From contig JANXQR010000449.1 of assembly GCA_025353435.1 (NCBI GenBank), positions 1 through 5,896 on the forward strand: a stretch of DNA of 5,896 bases, written 5' to 3'. Source of the DNA: Acidobacteriota bacterium (lineage in GTDB: Bacteria > Acidobacteriota > Terriglobia > Terriglobales > Acidobacteriaceae). The notes beneath the pieces are model-generated. The model ran no database searches. It had not been told where the DNA came from and saw nothing but the letters and a program-made list of their open reading frames with translations. Each line of letters opens with the position of its first letter. Positions within the stretch are counted from its first letter, which is position 1. A program made the position numbers and the translations under genes. Of the stretch, positions 1 through 5,640 are shown in pieces.

Positions 1-278
1 CGCAGCACTTTGAGCATGCCTTTTGTGTCGAGCTCCTTGACTAGATGATCGAGCACCACCTTACCCGTGTCTGGTTTGTGGATGTCGTCAAGGCTCTTCC
101 ACCGCTTACCCTGAGTCGCCTGGATGAAACTCAGCACCAGCGCCGGATCGAGCGCCCGCGCCTTGTCGTAGCGGTCCTTCGCCTCGCCCTCGCGGTAATC
201 CACAAAGATATAGCCGCCCTGCGTGGTCAGGTGGTCAATGATCGCGTCTTCGAGGCGGTCTTCAGTGTGCTTTTTCAT
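1..278 (-). CDS. hsdR: Type I restriction enzyme subunit R (HsdR), N-terminal fragment cut by window edge
   Basis: This is the start of the motor and nuclease subunit of a type I restriction-modification complex. The family cuts DNA after ATP-driven translocation from an unmodified recognition site. Only 92 full codons are in the window, beginning MKKHTEDRLEDAIIDHL. The stretch at about residues 22-61 (GGYIFVDYREG, then DKARALDPALVLSFIQATQ, then KRW) matches the usual HsdR N-terminus, where an aromatic-rich segment is followed by a 'F-I-x-x-T-Q-x-x-x-W' signature. The nuclease and helicase motifs would lie beyond position 1. The ATG is 2 nt after the hsdS stop codon, with an AAGGG ribosome site (284-288) inside the end of hsdS. 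Translation is therefore probably coupled to hsdS. The missing part is due to the window edge, and I see no sign of damage. The identity comes from the N-terminal pattern plus position after hsdM and hsdS. Confidence 0.93.
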   Translation of the reverse strand, partial: MKKHTEDRLEDAIIDHLTTQGGYIFVDYREGEAKDRYDKARALDPALVLSFIQATQGKRWKSLDDIHKPDTGKVVLDHLVKELDTKGMLKVL

Positions 279-280
279 GG

Positions 281-1549
281 CTACCCTTGCGTAGACACTT
301 TGATGTTGCGCACATCGATCTTCCCTGTGGTCGCGGCGGTGATGAGCGCGGTGCGGTATTCAGTAAGGCGGTCGATGGCAGCTACGATTTTCTCGATCAT
401 CTGATCTATTTTGAGTGATTCTGAATCGATGTGATCTGCGATGACATCCTGTTCGCCGCGCTGAGGAAGAGAAACGGGAATAGAGAGTACATCGTTGCGA
501 TCAATCCCTGGGACTGCAGACTTAACCGAGTTGAGAAGGAACAGCGGGGCCAAATGTTCGAGCATCGCTCGTAGAAACCTGGGGGAGTTCCCATAAAGGT
601 CATTGCTATAAAGAGTTGTGTTGAGGGGCCAGTAATCCGTGTCGATTAGATAGAAAACGCCAATCGTTCCGTATCGGCCAGTAACAATCCCAGGAGCCTT
701 GGCAATAGCGGTGTCATGGTATGCCGAGACGCCAGATGAGGTCACAATTGGAACATCCCCTTCAGTTCTTTCATCAGCGGGAAGATCGTGCCCACGCTGA
801 AGCATCACAGCCCATTTCAGACGCTTTACCTCCCAATGCTGCGGTACTTGGCCGAGCCAAGGAATGCCGGAGTCGCGCATAGGGGCGGCGGGGTTGAGGC
901 CTTGGGTGACGGCTTGAGTGATGACCGCGATGCGCTTCTCCTGGAGCTTCTCCAGCAGCTCTTTCTTCCGGGCTATCAGCGCGTCAATTTGCCCCGTCTT
1001 CCAGTCCAGAAACGCAGCGATTTTCTGCTGTTCCTTCTCCTCCTCCGGGTAGCTGAAAGGAAGGCAGACGAGCGTTGTAGGATTGATGGCGGGATAGCTG
1101 ATACCGGTGGAGTTTGCGACCACCGCATCAATAAAGCCGGCACCTTGCAGTGCGTAGCCCAAAAACCCGCTGTCGATGAACCCAAGCGGACGCACCACGG
1201 CGAACCCCGTGGAAACAATCATGTTGTCCGGCGGTTCCTCGATTGCGGCGATCGCCTTGAGGTAGGTCCGCACCGTTGAGATGATCGTATCCCCATCTTT
1301 GACGATGCGCCTCGCACGGGAAGGCGCTTCGTCAAAGGGGAACGTTTCAACCGTCGTGATGCCATTGACGAGGTCCACGCTGGAAATGTCCACGTAGGCC
1401 AACTCGTAATCGGGGTCCGTGGCTTCAGAAAGAGTTTCGTCATTGCACGTGACGGCAAACTTCAAGCGGCGGATCTCCCAACCGACAGGTGGAGCTTCAG
1501 TTCCCGGCCAGCGAGGTGGACTGAATTGTTGGTAGGTGGGATAGCTCAC
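281..1549 (-). CDS. hsdS: Type I restriction-modification specificity subunit (HsdS)
   Basis: HsdS recognises the bipartite DNA target for both methylation and restriction and bridges two HsdM subunits. The 422 aa protein has the usual two-repeat plan. Target recognition domain 1 opens with GWEIRRLKF (23-31) and runs to about residue 165. A central conserved helical spacer follows (about 170-220: EEEKEQQKIAAFLDWKTGQ, then IDALIARKKELLEKLQEKR). Target recognition domain 2 opens with PQHWEVKRLKWA (236-247) and runs to about 360. The C-terminal conserved region (about 362-412) echoes the central one, with KIDQMIEKI and RLTEYRTALITAATTGKIDV. The start is GTG, whose G is also the last base of the hsdM TAG stop. 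A near-perfect Shine-Dalgarno sequence sits 7 nt upstream and decides this start. Length is normal and there is no frameshift. The recognition sequence cannot be read from these domains by eye. Confidence 0.96.
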   Translation of the reverse strand: MSYPTYQQFSPPRWPGTEAPPVGWEIRRLKFAVTCNDETLSEATDPDYELAYVDISSVDLVNGITTVETFPFDEAPSRARRIVKDGDTIISTVRTYLKAIAAIEEPPDNMIVSTGFAVVRPLGFIDSGFLGYALQGAGFIDAVVANSTGISYPAINPTTLVCLPFSYPEEEKEQQKIAAFLDWKTGQIDALIARKKELLEKLQEKRIAVITQAVTQGLNPAAPMRDSGIPWLGQVPQHWEVKRLKWAVMLQRGHDLPADERTEGDVPIVTSSGVSAYHDTAIAKAPGIVTGRYGTIGVFYLIDTDYWPLNTTLYSNDLYGNSPRFLRAMLEHLAPLFLLNSVKSAVPGIDRNDVLSIPVSLPQRGEQDVIADHIDSESLKIDQMIEKIVAAIDRLTEYRTALITAATTGKIDVRNIKVSTQG

Positions 1550-3822
1550 TACACCACCTCCTTAAGCATGGCCATGATTTTTTTCTCCAGCCCGTCGATG
1601 TCCTTCTCAATCTTCTCCAGCGGGCGCGGTGCCTCATACTCGTAGAAGTGGCGGTTGAAGGGGACTTCGTAGCCGACCTTGATCTTGCTGTGGTCAATCC
1701 AGGCATCGGCGCGGTAGGGCAGCACCTCGGCCTTGAGGTAGGTTTCGCAGTGGTCCTGCACGAGGGCGAGCAACACGGTTACATCCACCTGCCCTTGTTT
1801 CTTCCCCTCATAGTCGAGCAGCAGCGGCAGAGCGATGCCGGGAGGGAAGGGCACATTCTCCGTATCGCGTAGTTCCGAGTCAGGCTCGGGGTTGCCTTTC
1901 TTATCGCGGCAGATTGCAGCGGTGGGGTCGCGTTCGGCCAAGCTGCCAGGGCCCAGCAAGGCGCTTCGCAGCGAACTACCCAGAGTGATCTCCATTGCCT
2001 GGAATGCATCGTCCAACTCGACTTCGAAGAGGGCGCGATCTTTGACGAGCAGCCCTCCATCGAATCCACCCTTCATACCGTCGAGCACTTCAAGAATTGC
2101 CGCCTGGGCTTCCGCTCCTTCCAGCTCCTCCTCGATGATCTTCTTCTTGTCCTTTCGCTTTCGTGAAATGGCTAGATCCACGAATGCGCTGGTCCGCTTG
2201 AAGCGGTCAATGCGCTCGTCGGTGACAGCGAAGTTCAATCGTAGCGGACGCTCGACGGTGATCTTGAGATAGCCGAAATCCTGATTGTCGAAAATCTTGC
2301 TGACGAAGAGGCTCTTGGTCTGGTCTCGCTTGGGATCTACATTCGTTTGAATCTTCTCCACGGTCAGGCGGACATTGTCCTGAAAATCGCCATAGAGCTT
2401 AGCCAGCACCTCGATGTGGTTCGGCGCACTGTCTGTGCCGTCGCCGATGCGTTTGCGCTTGTCGCCAAGACTCTTTTTCATCTTCCAGGCAAAGTCGGTC
2501 CCATTGATGAGCTGCACCTTGCCAGCACGCTTGCGGCGTTTGCGATTCGTCACGATCCAGACATAGGTGGAGATTCCAGTGTTATAGAACAGCTGGTCAG
2601 GCAGACCGATGACGGCCTCCAACATGTCGTTCTCAATGATCCAACGGCGGATGTTGCTCTCCCCACTTCCGGCGTCTCCCGTGAAGAGAGGCGAGCCATT
2701 GAACACGATCCCGATGCGGGAGCCTTCTCCGCCCTTGCCACCTTTCTCGGGTGCGGGCTCCATCTTTGAAATCATGTGGAGCAGGAAGAGCAACGCGCCG
2801 TCATTGATGCGCGGCAAGCCTGGGCCGAAGCGCCCGTTGAAGCCAAACTCGTTGTGCTCCTTGGTGACGTGGTCTTTCTCCGGCTTCCACTCCACGCCGA
2901 AGGGCGGATTCGCCAGCATGTAGTGGAACTTCTCATCCGGATGACCGTCGCCATCGACAAAGCCTTCCTTGGCCTTACCGGTGCCGAGGGTGTTGCCGTA
3001 AATAATGTTTTTTACGTCCTCACCCTTGATCATGAGATCAGAGCCACAGATCGCATAGGACTCAGGGTTGTATTCCTGGCCGAAGAGTTCGAGATTCGCG
3101 CTGGGATTGAGGCCAGCTTCAGGATCCTTGATAAGTTTTTCCGACTCCGAGAGCATCCCACCGGTACCAGCCGTAGGATCGTAAATTTTAATGACCTTGC
3201 CTTCCTTGTAAACGAGGTCGTCGTAGGTAAAGAGCAGCGTCACCATCAGCTTGATAACTTCGCGCGGAGTGAAGTGGTCTCCGGCCTCTTCGTTGGCCTG
3301 CTCGTTGAAGCGCCGAACGAGGTCTTCGAAGACGTAGCCCATCGCGATGTTCGGGATGGTTTCCGGATGCAGGTCTACCGCAGCGACCTGCTTGACGACT
3401 TCAAACAGCCGGTTGGCTTCTTCCAACTTCTCGATCTCTTCGTCAAACTTGAACTTCTCAATGATCTTCCGTGCACGGGAGGAGAACCCGGCTATGTAAT
3501 TACCAAGGTTGGCGGCGAGCTTGTCCGGATCACCAAGGAGTGTCTCGAAGGTGAACTTGCTGGTGTTGTGGAAGGTCAACTTGAACTTCTTGTTGATGAT
3601 TTTCTCGATGGTCTCGGCGTCATACTTTTTTTCCGCCTTGAGCGTCTTGTGCAGGGCGATCACCTTATCTTTAGTGCCTTCCAACACACAATCCAGACGG
3701 CGCAATACGGTGAGCGGGATCATCACCCGGCGATACTGTGGCGGCCGGTAAGGGCCGCGCAGGAGATTGGCGATGTTCCAGATGACATCACCATGCTCTT
3801 TGAAGGCATCGAAATTTTTCAT
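1549..3822 (-). CDS. hsdM: Type I restriction-modification DNA methyltransferase subunit (HsdM), long form
   Basis: HsdM transfers a methyl group from S-adenosylmethionine to adenine N6 in the target chosen by HsdS. The 757 aa protein starts with the HsdM N-terminal helical domain (about 1-150, with NIANLLRGPYRPPQYRRVM). GDHFTPREVIKLMV (181-194) is the region that contacts SAM. Motif I is DPTAGTGGM (215-223), and the catalytic NPPF (motif IV) is at 305-308. GQEYNPESYAICGSDLMIKG (248-267) is also typical. The catalytic core ends near residue 530 (PLRLNFAV). About 225 further residues follow, including KAEVLPYRADAWID (697-710), PFNRHFYEYEAPRPLE (721-736) and a terminal coiled-coil-like helix (737-757). 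Classical E. coli HsdM is about 529 aa, so this belongs to a longer subclass, which I recall seeing elsewhere. The ATG has a GGAAAG ribosome site (3832-3837) 9 nt upstream. It is the first gene of the hsdM-hsdS-hsdR operon. Confidence 0.97.
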   Translation of the reverse strand: MKNFDAFKEHGDVIWNIANLLRGPYRPPQYRRVMIPLTVLRRLDCVLEGTKDKVIALHKTLKAEKKYDAETIEKIINKKFKLTFHNTSKFTFETLLGDPDKLAANLGNYIAGFSSRARKIIEKFKFDEEIEKLEEANRLFEVVKQVAAVDLHPETIPNIAMGYVFEDLVRRFNEQANEEAGDHFTPREVIKLMVTLLFTYDDLVYKEGKVIKIYDPTAGTGGMLSESEKLIKDPEAGLNPSANLELFGQEYNPESYAICGSDLMIKGEDVKNIIYGNTLGTGKAKEGFVDGDGHPDEKFHYMLANPPFGVEWKPEKDHVTKEHNEFGFNGRFGPGLPRINDGALLFLLHMISKMEPAPEKGGKGGEGSRIGIVFNGSPLFTGDAGSGESNIRRWIIENDMLEAVIGLPDQLFYNTGISTYVWIVTNRKRRKRAGKVQLINGTDFAWKMKKSLGDKRKRIGDGTDSAPNHIEVLAKLYGDFQDNVRLTVEKIQTNVDPKRDQTKSLFVSKIFDNQDFGYLKITVERPLRLNFAVTDERIDRFKRTSAFVDLAISRKRKDKKKIIEEELEGAEAQAAILEVLDGMKGGFDGGLLVKDRALFEVELDDAFQAMEITLGSSLRSALLGPGSLAERDPTAAICRDKKGNPEPDSELRDTENVPFPPGIALPLLLDYEGKKQGQVDVTVLLALVQDHCETYLKAEVLPYRADAWIDHSKIKVGYEVPFNRHFYEYEAPRPLEKIEKDIDGLEKKIMAMLKEVV
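1554..1563 (-). promoter_or_regulatory. Strong ribosome binding site for hsdS inside the 3' end of hsdM
   Basis: On the minus strand the bases read AAGGAGGTGG, an almost full match to the anti-Shine-Dalgarno sequence. The AAGGAGG core ends 7 nt before the hsdS GTG. These bases also encode the last residues of HsdM (KEVV). The site supports the GTG start and, with the shared TAGTG stop/start, suggests coupled translation of hsdM and hsdS. Confidence 0.85.
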
Positions 3823-3939
3823 GAAATGAGACTTTCCAGGGGCATAGGTTCAGTCGGCAAGCAGCCAAGCTGAAAAGAGTTCATTGCGTTGCCACTGATG
3901 GCGCTACTTTATCTTCTACGCCGAGAACTCTCGCACCAT
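3823..3939. other. Short gap between hsdM and the upstream small gene; no convincing promoter or terminator
   Basis: These 117 bases hold the hsdM ribosome site (GGAAAG on the minus strand at 3832-3837). They also hold a short inverted repeat, CGAGA-GT-TCTCG (3922-3933), just after the stop of the upstream gene. No T-run follows the inverted repeat, so it does not look like an intrinsic terminator. A TTGGCT/TATGCC pair is present but sits too close to the ribosome site to be a good promoter. Read-through from the upstream gene into hsdM is therefore possible, but the sequence does not show it directly. Confidence 0.4.
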
Positions 3940-4338
3940 CTATGGGGTAAGCTTATTTTGAAAAAGCGTGAGTACCACATCCATCTGTTGGTTGTGGACC
4001 TTGTCTACCGGCTCACCGAGAGATTTCATGACCTTCTGCCAAAGCCCTATTTCTCCCAGGCAGACGAGTGATGGATTAGCCTTCAGAATATCTGCTGCTT
4101 CCACTGCATATTTCTTATTCTTGCGGGAACGCGTGAAATTTCCTGACGTGACTCCCTTGACCATCCCTGCTGCACACAACCCTAGAAACGCATTCTTGGG
4201 ACAGGACTTCACCTGAGAAGATGTTCCGCCTCCCCATATCGAAGTTGTGGCTTGATCCCACGCATCGGATGGATCTTGAGGATGTTTTCCCGTCGCTAGT
4301 TTGTGCGCATTCAGCGCTGCTGTGCCGAAACCTCCCAT
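3940..4338 (-). CDS. Small uncharacterised conserved-looking protein (132 aa)
   Basis: I cannot assign a function. The product starts MGGFGTAALNAHKLATG, has a probable helical N-terminus with DAWDQA (25-30), a compact central motif CPKNAFLGLC (46-55), then GNFTRSRKNKKYAVEAADIL (66-85), NPSL (88-91) and LWQKV (99-103). It ends with HNQQMDVVLTLF (115-126). This arrangement of Cys-Pro...Leu-Cys and His-Asn-x-Gln-Met-Asp-Val-Val reminds me of a small family of unknown function that I think is catalogued as DUF6979. That recollection is unchecked. There is no signal peptide or membrane segment, and the protein is likely cytoplasmic. The ATG follows a G-run (4345-4350) with a 6-nt spacer, a weak ribosome site. 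The gene lies 117 bp upstream of hsdM on the same strand. Any role with the restriction system is only inferred from position. Confidence 0.78.
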   Translation of the reverse strand: MGGFGTAALNAHKLATGKHPQDPSDAWDQATTSIWGGGTSSQVKSCPKNAFLGLCAAGMVKGVTSGNFTRSRKNKKYAVEAADILKANPSLVCLGEIGLWQKVMKSLGEPVDKVHNQQMDVVLTLFQNKLTP

Positions 4339-4372
4339 TCACAACCCCCCAATTTTGTTCCGCAGAATACCC

Positions 4373-4389
4373 CTTTCCCTTAGAGAAAG
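4373..4389. promoter_or_regulatory. Imperfect 17-bp palindrome upstream of the 132-aa gene
   Basis: The bases CTTTCCCTTAGAGAAAG pair with themselves around position 4381, with seven of eight base pairs matching. The centre is 43 bp upstream of the ATG at 4338, where an operator or promoter element could sit. I see no clear -35/-10 pair with it. It may be chance or the edge of the adjoining repeat block. Confidence 0.25.
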
Positions 4390-4429
4390 CATCCCGCCTT
4401 TAGGGGGCCAGGAAGTGCTGAGTCCTGAG

Positions 4430-4580
4430 CGAGGAGGGCGAAGATGGTTTGTCTTGTTGGTCTGGTTGCTGGGAAACAAGTCGAGTCGAGCGGGACGCGG
4501 GGTTGGTTGGTCTGGTTGGTGCGGTGGAGAGCGAGAGGAGAGGAGCGGGTCGAGTGGGAATGGCGCGACGGGGCGTAAAA
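4430..4580. repeat. Low-complexity repeat block A (GTTGGTCTGGTTG and GAGCGGGA units)
   Basis: The unit GTTGGTCTGGTTG occurs twice (4456-4468 and 4506-4518). It is mixed with GTCGAGCGGGA-like and GAGAGCGAGA units. The stretch 4527-4568 matches 5660-5696 in order and content: both start GAGAGCGAGA, contain GTCGAG, and end in a GGGAA-x-GGCGCGA form. Here only one strand of the sequence family is present (G+T and G+A rich). The pyrimidine-rich returning arm seen in the other block is missing. I recall repeats of this style in Nitrospira intergenic regions. Neither mobility nor function can be read from the sequence. Confidence 0.7.
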
Positions 4581-4667
4581 CGTAGGGAGGAAGGAGTACG
4601 GAGCGGATGGCATATAGCCTATGGCCTGATGGGGGAAGGGCGCAGACGGCTGGAAGACGTGAGGCCG

Positions 4668-4997
4668 TCAGGCATGTTGTAGGCGGCGGCCTGTCTGCAC
4701 GAACCGAATCTCAACTCGCTGGTTCAAGGCTGCGGCAATCCGGTTCAACATCGCCAGCGAATGACCTTCGTAGTCGGCACTTTCCAGACGGCAGATGACC
4801 GATGCGGTGGTGCCGACGAGTTTGGCGAGTTGCCGCTGGGTGAGCCCGGCTTGTACCCGGAGTGCGGTCATCTTCCGCGCGACATTGTCATTGGCTCGCG
4901 CTTCTTCCAATGCCGCCAACCGGTCCGGTCTACCCTGATAATAGCGGCGGTGAAGGATTTCGACGGCGTTAGTTGTGGAGCGCTTTGGCTTCGGCAT
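4668..4997 (-). CDS. Xre-family helix-turn-helix antitoxin of a HigBA-like toxin-antitoxin pair
   Basis: This is the likely antitoxin. It should bind and neutralise the upstream toxin and repress the shared promoter. The 109 aa protein has an N-terminal segment NAVEILHRRYYQGRPDRLAALEEARAN (10-36), probably the toxin-facing or dimer part. An Xre/Cro-type DNA-binding domain follows at about 43-99, whose helix-turn-helix is LTQRQLAKLVGTTASVICRLE (52-72). It closes with HSLAMLNRIAAALNQRVEIRFV (79-100). Length and layout fit the single-HTH antitoxins commonly found beside RelE/HigB-type toxins. It starts 2 nt after the toxin stop codon, with an AGGAGGAG ribosome site inside the toxin gene, so expression is coupled and the antitoxin signal is strong. 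Function is inferred from family and arrangement; it has not been seen directly. Confidence 0.92.
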   Translation of the reverse strand: MPKPKRSTTNAVEILHRRYYQGRPDRLAALEEARANDNVARKMTALRVQAGLTQRQLAKLVGTTASVICRLESADYEGHSLAMLNRIAAALNQRVEIRFVQTGRRLQHA

Positions 4998-4999
4998 CG

Positions 5000-5368
5000 T
5001 TACTCCTCCTGGTAGGTATGTGTGCCAGGATCCCGTTCAAATCGCTGTTTTCTCTTCATGGCCTCATCAATTTCTCGTGGAGGGACGACTCGTTCTTTCA
5101 CCAGACCATGCGCTAAAACTGCAGCAACCTTGCCGTGAAAGAAATACAGGATTCGGTAATGGATCCCCTGCAATCCCACACGGAGTTCATAGATACCGTC
5201 CCGGAGCAGATCCGCTTCCGGTCTCCGCAGTTCATGACCTAGGTCTTGCAACCGCTCAATCTTGACACGGCATTTATCCTGAGCTTTGGGCGGCAAGGTG
5301 TCCAGCCAATCGAGAACCGGAACCGAGCCTGCCGCCTCCTGATAAAAGACAACCTGGGTTTTGGACAC
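5000..5368 (-). CDS. RelE/HigB-like (Gp49-type) toxin of a type II toxin-antitoxin pair
   Basis: This is the likely toxin. Members of this family are small RNases, mostly cutting mRNA at the ribosome, held inactive by the partner antitoxin. The 122 aa protein starts with a beta strand (QVVFYQEA, 5-12), then helices with VPVLDWLDTLPPKAQDKCRVK (17-36) and LGHELRRPEADLL (43-55). The beta core is GIYELRVGLQGIHYRILYFF (58-77) followed by VAAVLAHGLVKE (81-92). It ends with the typical PPREIDEAMKRKQRF (96-110). The pattern Y-E-L-R, Y-R-I-L-Y and H-G-(L/F)-x-K matches the phage-derived Gp49/HigB group. The GTG start is supported by a GAGG ribosome site 6 nt upstream, and an in-frame ATG further upstream is cut off at once by TAG. 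Toxin-before-antitoxin order is characteristic of higBA-type operons. The toxin appears intact. Confidence 0.92.
   Translation of the reverse strand: MSKTQVVFYQEAAGSVPVLDWLDTLPPKAQDKCRVKIERLQDLGHELRRPEADLLRDGIYELRVGLQGIHYRILYFFHGKVAAVLAHGLVKERVVPPREIDEAMKRKQRFERDPGTHTYQEE
5003..5010 (-). promoter_or_regulatory. Strong ribosome binding site for the antitoxin inside the toxin 3' end
   Basis: The minus strand reads AGGAGGAG, then TAACG, then the antitoxin ATG. This is much stronger than the GAGG plus GTG start of the toxin. That difference would favour antitoxin synthesis from the same mRNA, which is an inference from signal strength. Confidence 0.75.
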
Positions 5369-5374
5369 CGCCTA

Positions 5375-5378
5375 CCTC
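5375..5378 (-). promoter_or_regulatory. Ribosome binding site that decides the toxin GTG start
   Basis: GAGG on the minus strand lies 6 nt before GTG (5366-5368). An in-frame ATG at 5378-5380 is followed by AGG and then the stop TAG, so it cannot be the start. GTG is the most plausible initiation codon. Confidence 0.6.
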
Positions 5379-5386
5379 ATTGCTAT

Positions 5387-5404
5387 GTTCGCATTATTGC
5401 GAAC
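5387..5404. promoter_or_regulatory. 18-bp perfect inverted repeat, candidate autoregulatory operator of the toxin-antitoxin operon
   Basis: GTTCGCA-TTAT-TGCGAAC has two perfect 7-bp arms around a 4-bp AT spacer. It ends 19 bp upstream of the toxin GTG. Size and symmetry suit binding by a dimer of an Xre-type antitoxin. On the minus strand the spacer region reads AATAAT, a possible -10 element, and TTGACC (5408-5413), a possible -35 element, lies just upstream. These two are too close together to form one promoter, so the exact core promoter is uncertain. Either reading leaves the palindrome overlapping it. Confidence 0.6.
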
Positions 5405-5640
5405 GCTGGTCAAGCCGTCTCTCCCAGTTGGCCTCCCTGCGGTGCTGTTCATGACCTTGAAGCCTCAAATTAAGAGAAAGACGCGCTCAATTGGCTCGTG
5501 CGGAACTAGAACGCTCATGTTCTTTTCCGTTATGTGCAAGAGGATTTCAGGTGAACAGCAATACCGTTTTCATTACGGAAAATCAACGCAAGTACGCCGA
5601 AGCCGAAATGGAAGCATTCGAGTGGGTGAAACGAAAGGGT
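5405..5640. other. Intergenic stretch upstream of the toxin operon, with a weak candidate small reading frame
   Basis: No recognisable gene is present. On the plus strand a GTG at 5551 is preceded by AAGAGGA (5538-5544) with a 6-nt spacer. It opens a frame reading VNSNTVFITENQRKYAEAEM and then EAFEWVKRK, which looks protein-like for about 29 codons. From about 5636 the frame passes into the repeat block and becomes Arg/Gly/Ser-rich up to a stop at 5868. It could be the start of a gene overwritten by the repeat, a very small gene that acquired a repeat-coded tail, or chance. I favour a remnant or chance. Confidence 0.25.

Larger units (their letters stand above)
4339..4667. other. Non-coding stretch between the antitoxin gene and the 132-aa gene
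   Basis: This 329-base stretch has no believable gene. The open frames across it give Arg/Gly/Ser/Thr-rich low-complexity products typical of repeat DNA. From right to left it contains a short CATA-TAGCC-TATG inverted repeat (about 4609-4621), the purine-rich repeat block (about 4430-4580), and the 17-bp palindrome near the start of the 132-aa gene. No intrinsic terminator with a T-run is visible after the antitoxin stop. Confidence 0.6.

Noticed and set aside
788..1279. 163-codon plus-strand frame opposite hsdS
   Set aside because: It is antisense to a well-supported HsdS with intact repeats. The product is compositionally odd and has no recognisable family.
3841..3868. TTGGCT (3863-3868) and TATGCC (3841-3846) on the minus strand as an hsdM promoter
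   Set aside because: The -10 match is poor, and the implied transcription start would fall inside the hsdM ribosome site.
2776..3873. 365-codon open frame on the plus strand opposite hsdM
   Set aside because: It is an antisense shadow of the hsdM coding sequence. The product has no recognisable domain, and the minus-strand frame carries clear methyltransferase motifs.
3922..3933. CGAGA-GT-TCTCG inverted repeat after the 132-aa gene as a terminator
   Set aside because: The stem is only 5 bp with a 2-nt loop and no following T-run, so it does not fit an intrinsic terminator.
4380..4613. Minus-strand 77-codon frame (and the overlapping plus-strand frames at 4301-4585 and 4449-4682)
   Set aside because: The products are low-complexity (Arg/Gly/Ser/Thr-rich, with TNQTNQ) and are translations of the repeat block. 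No ribosome site or family resemblance was seen.
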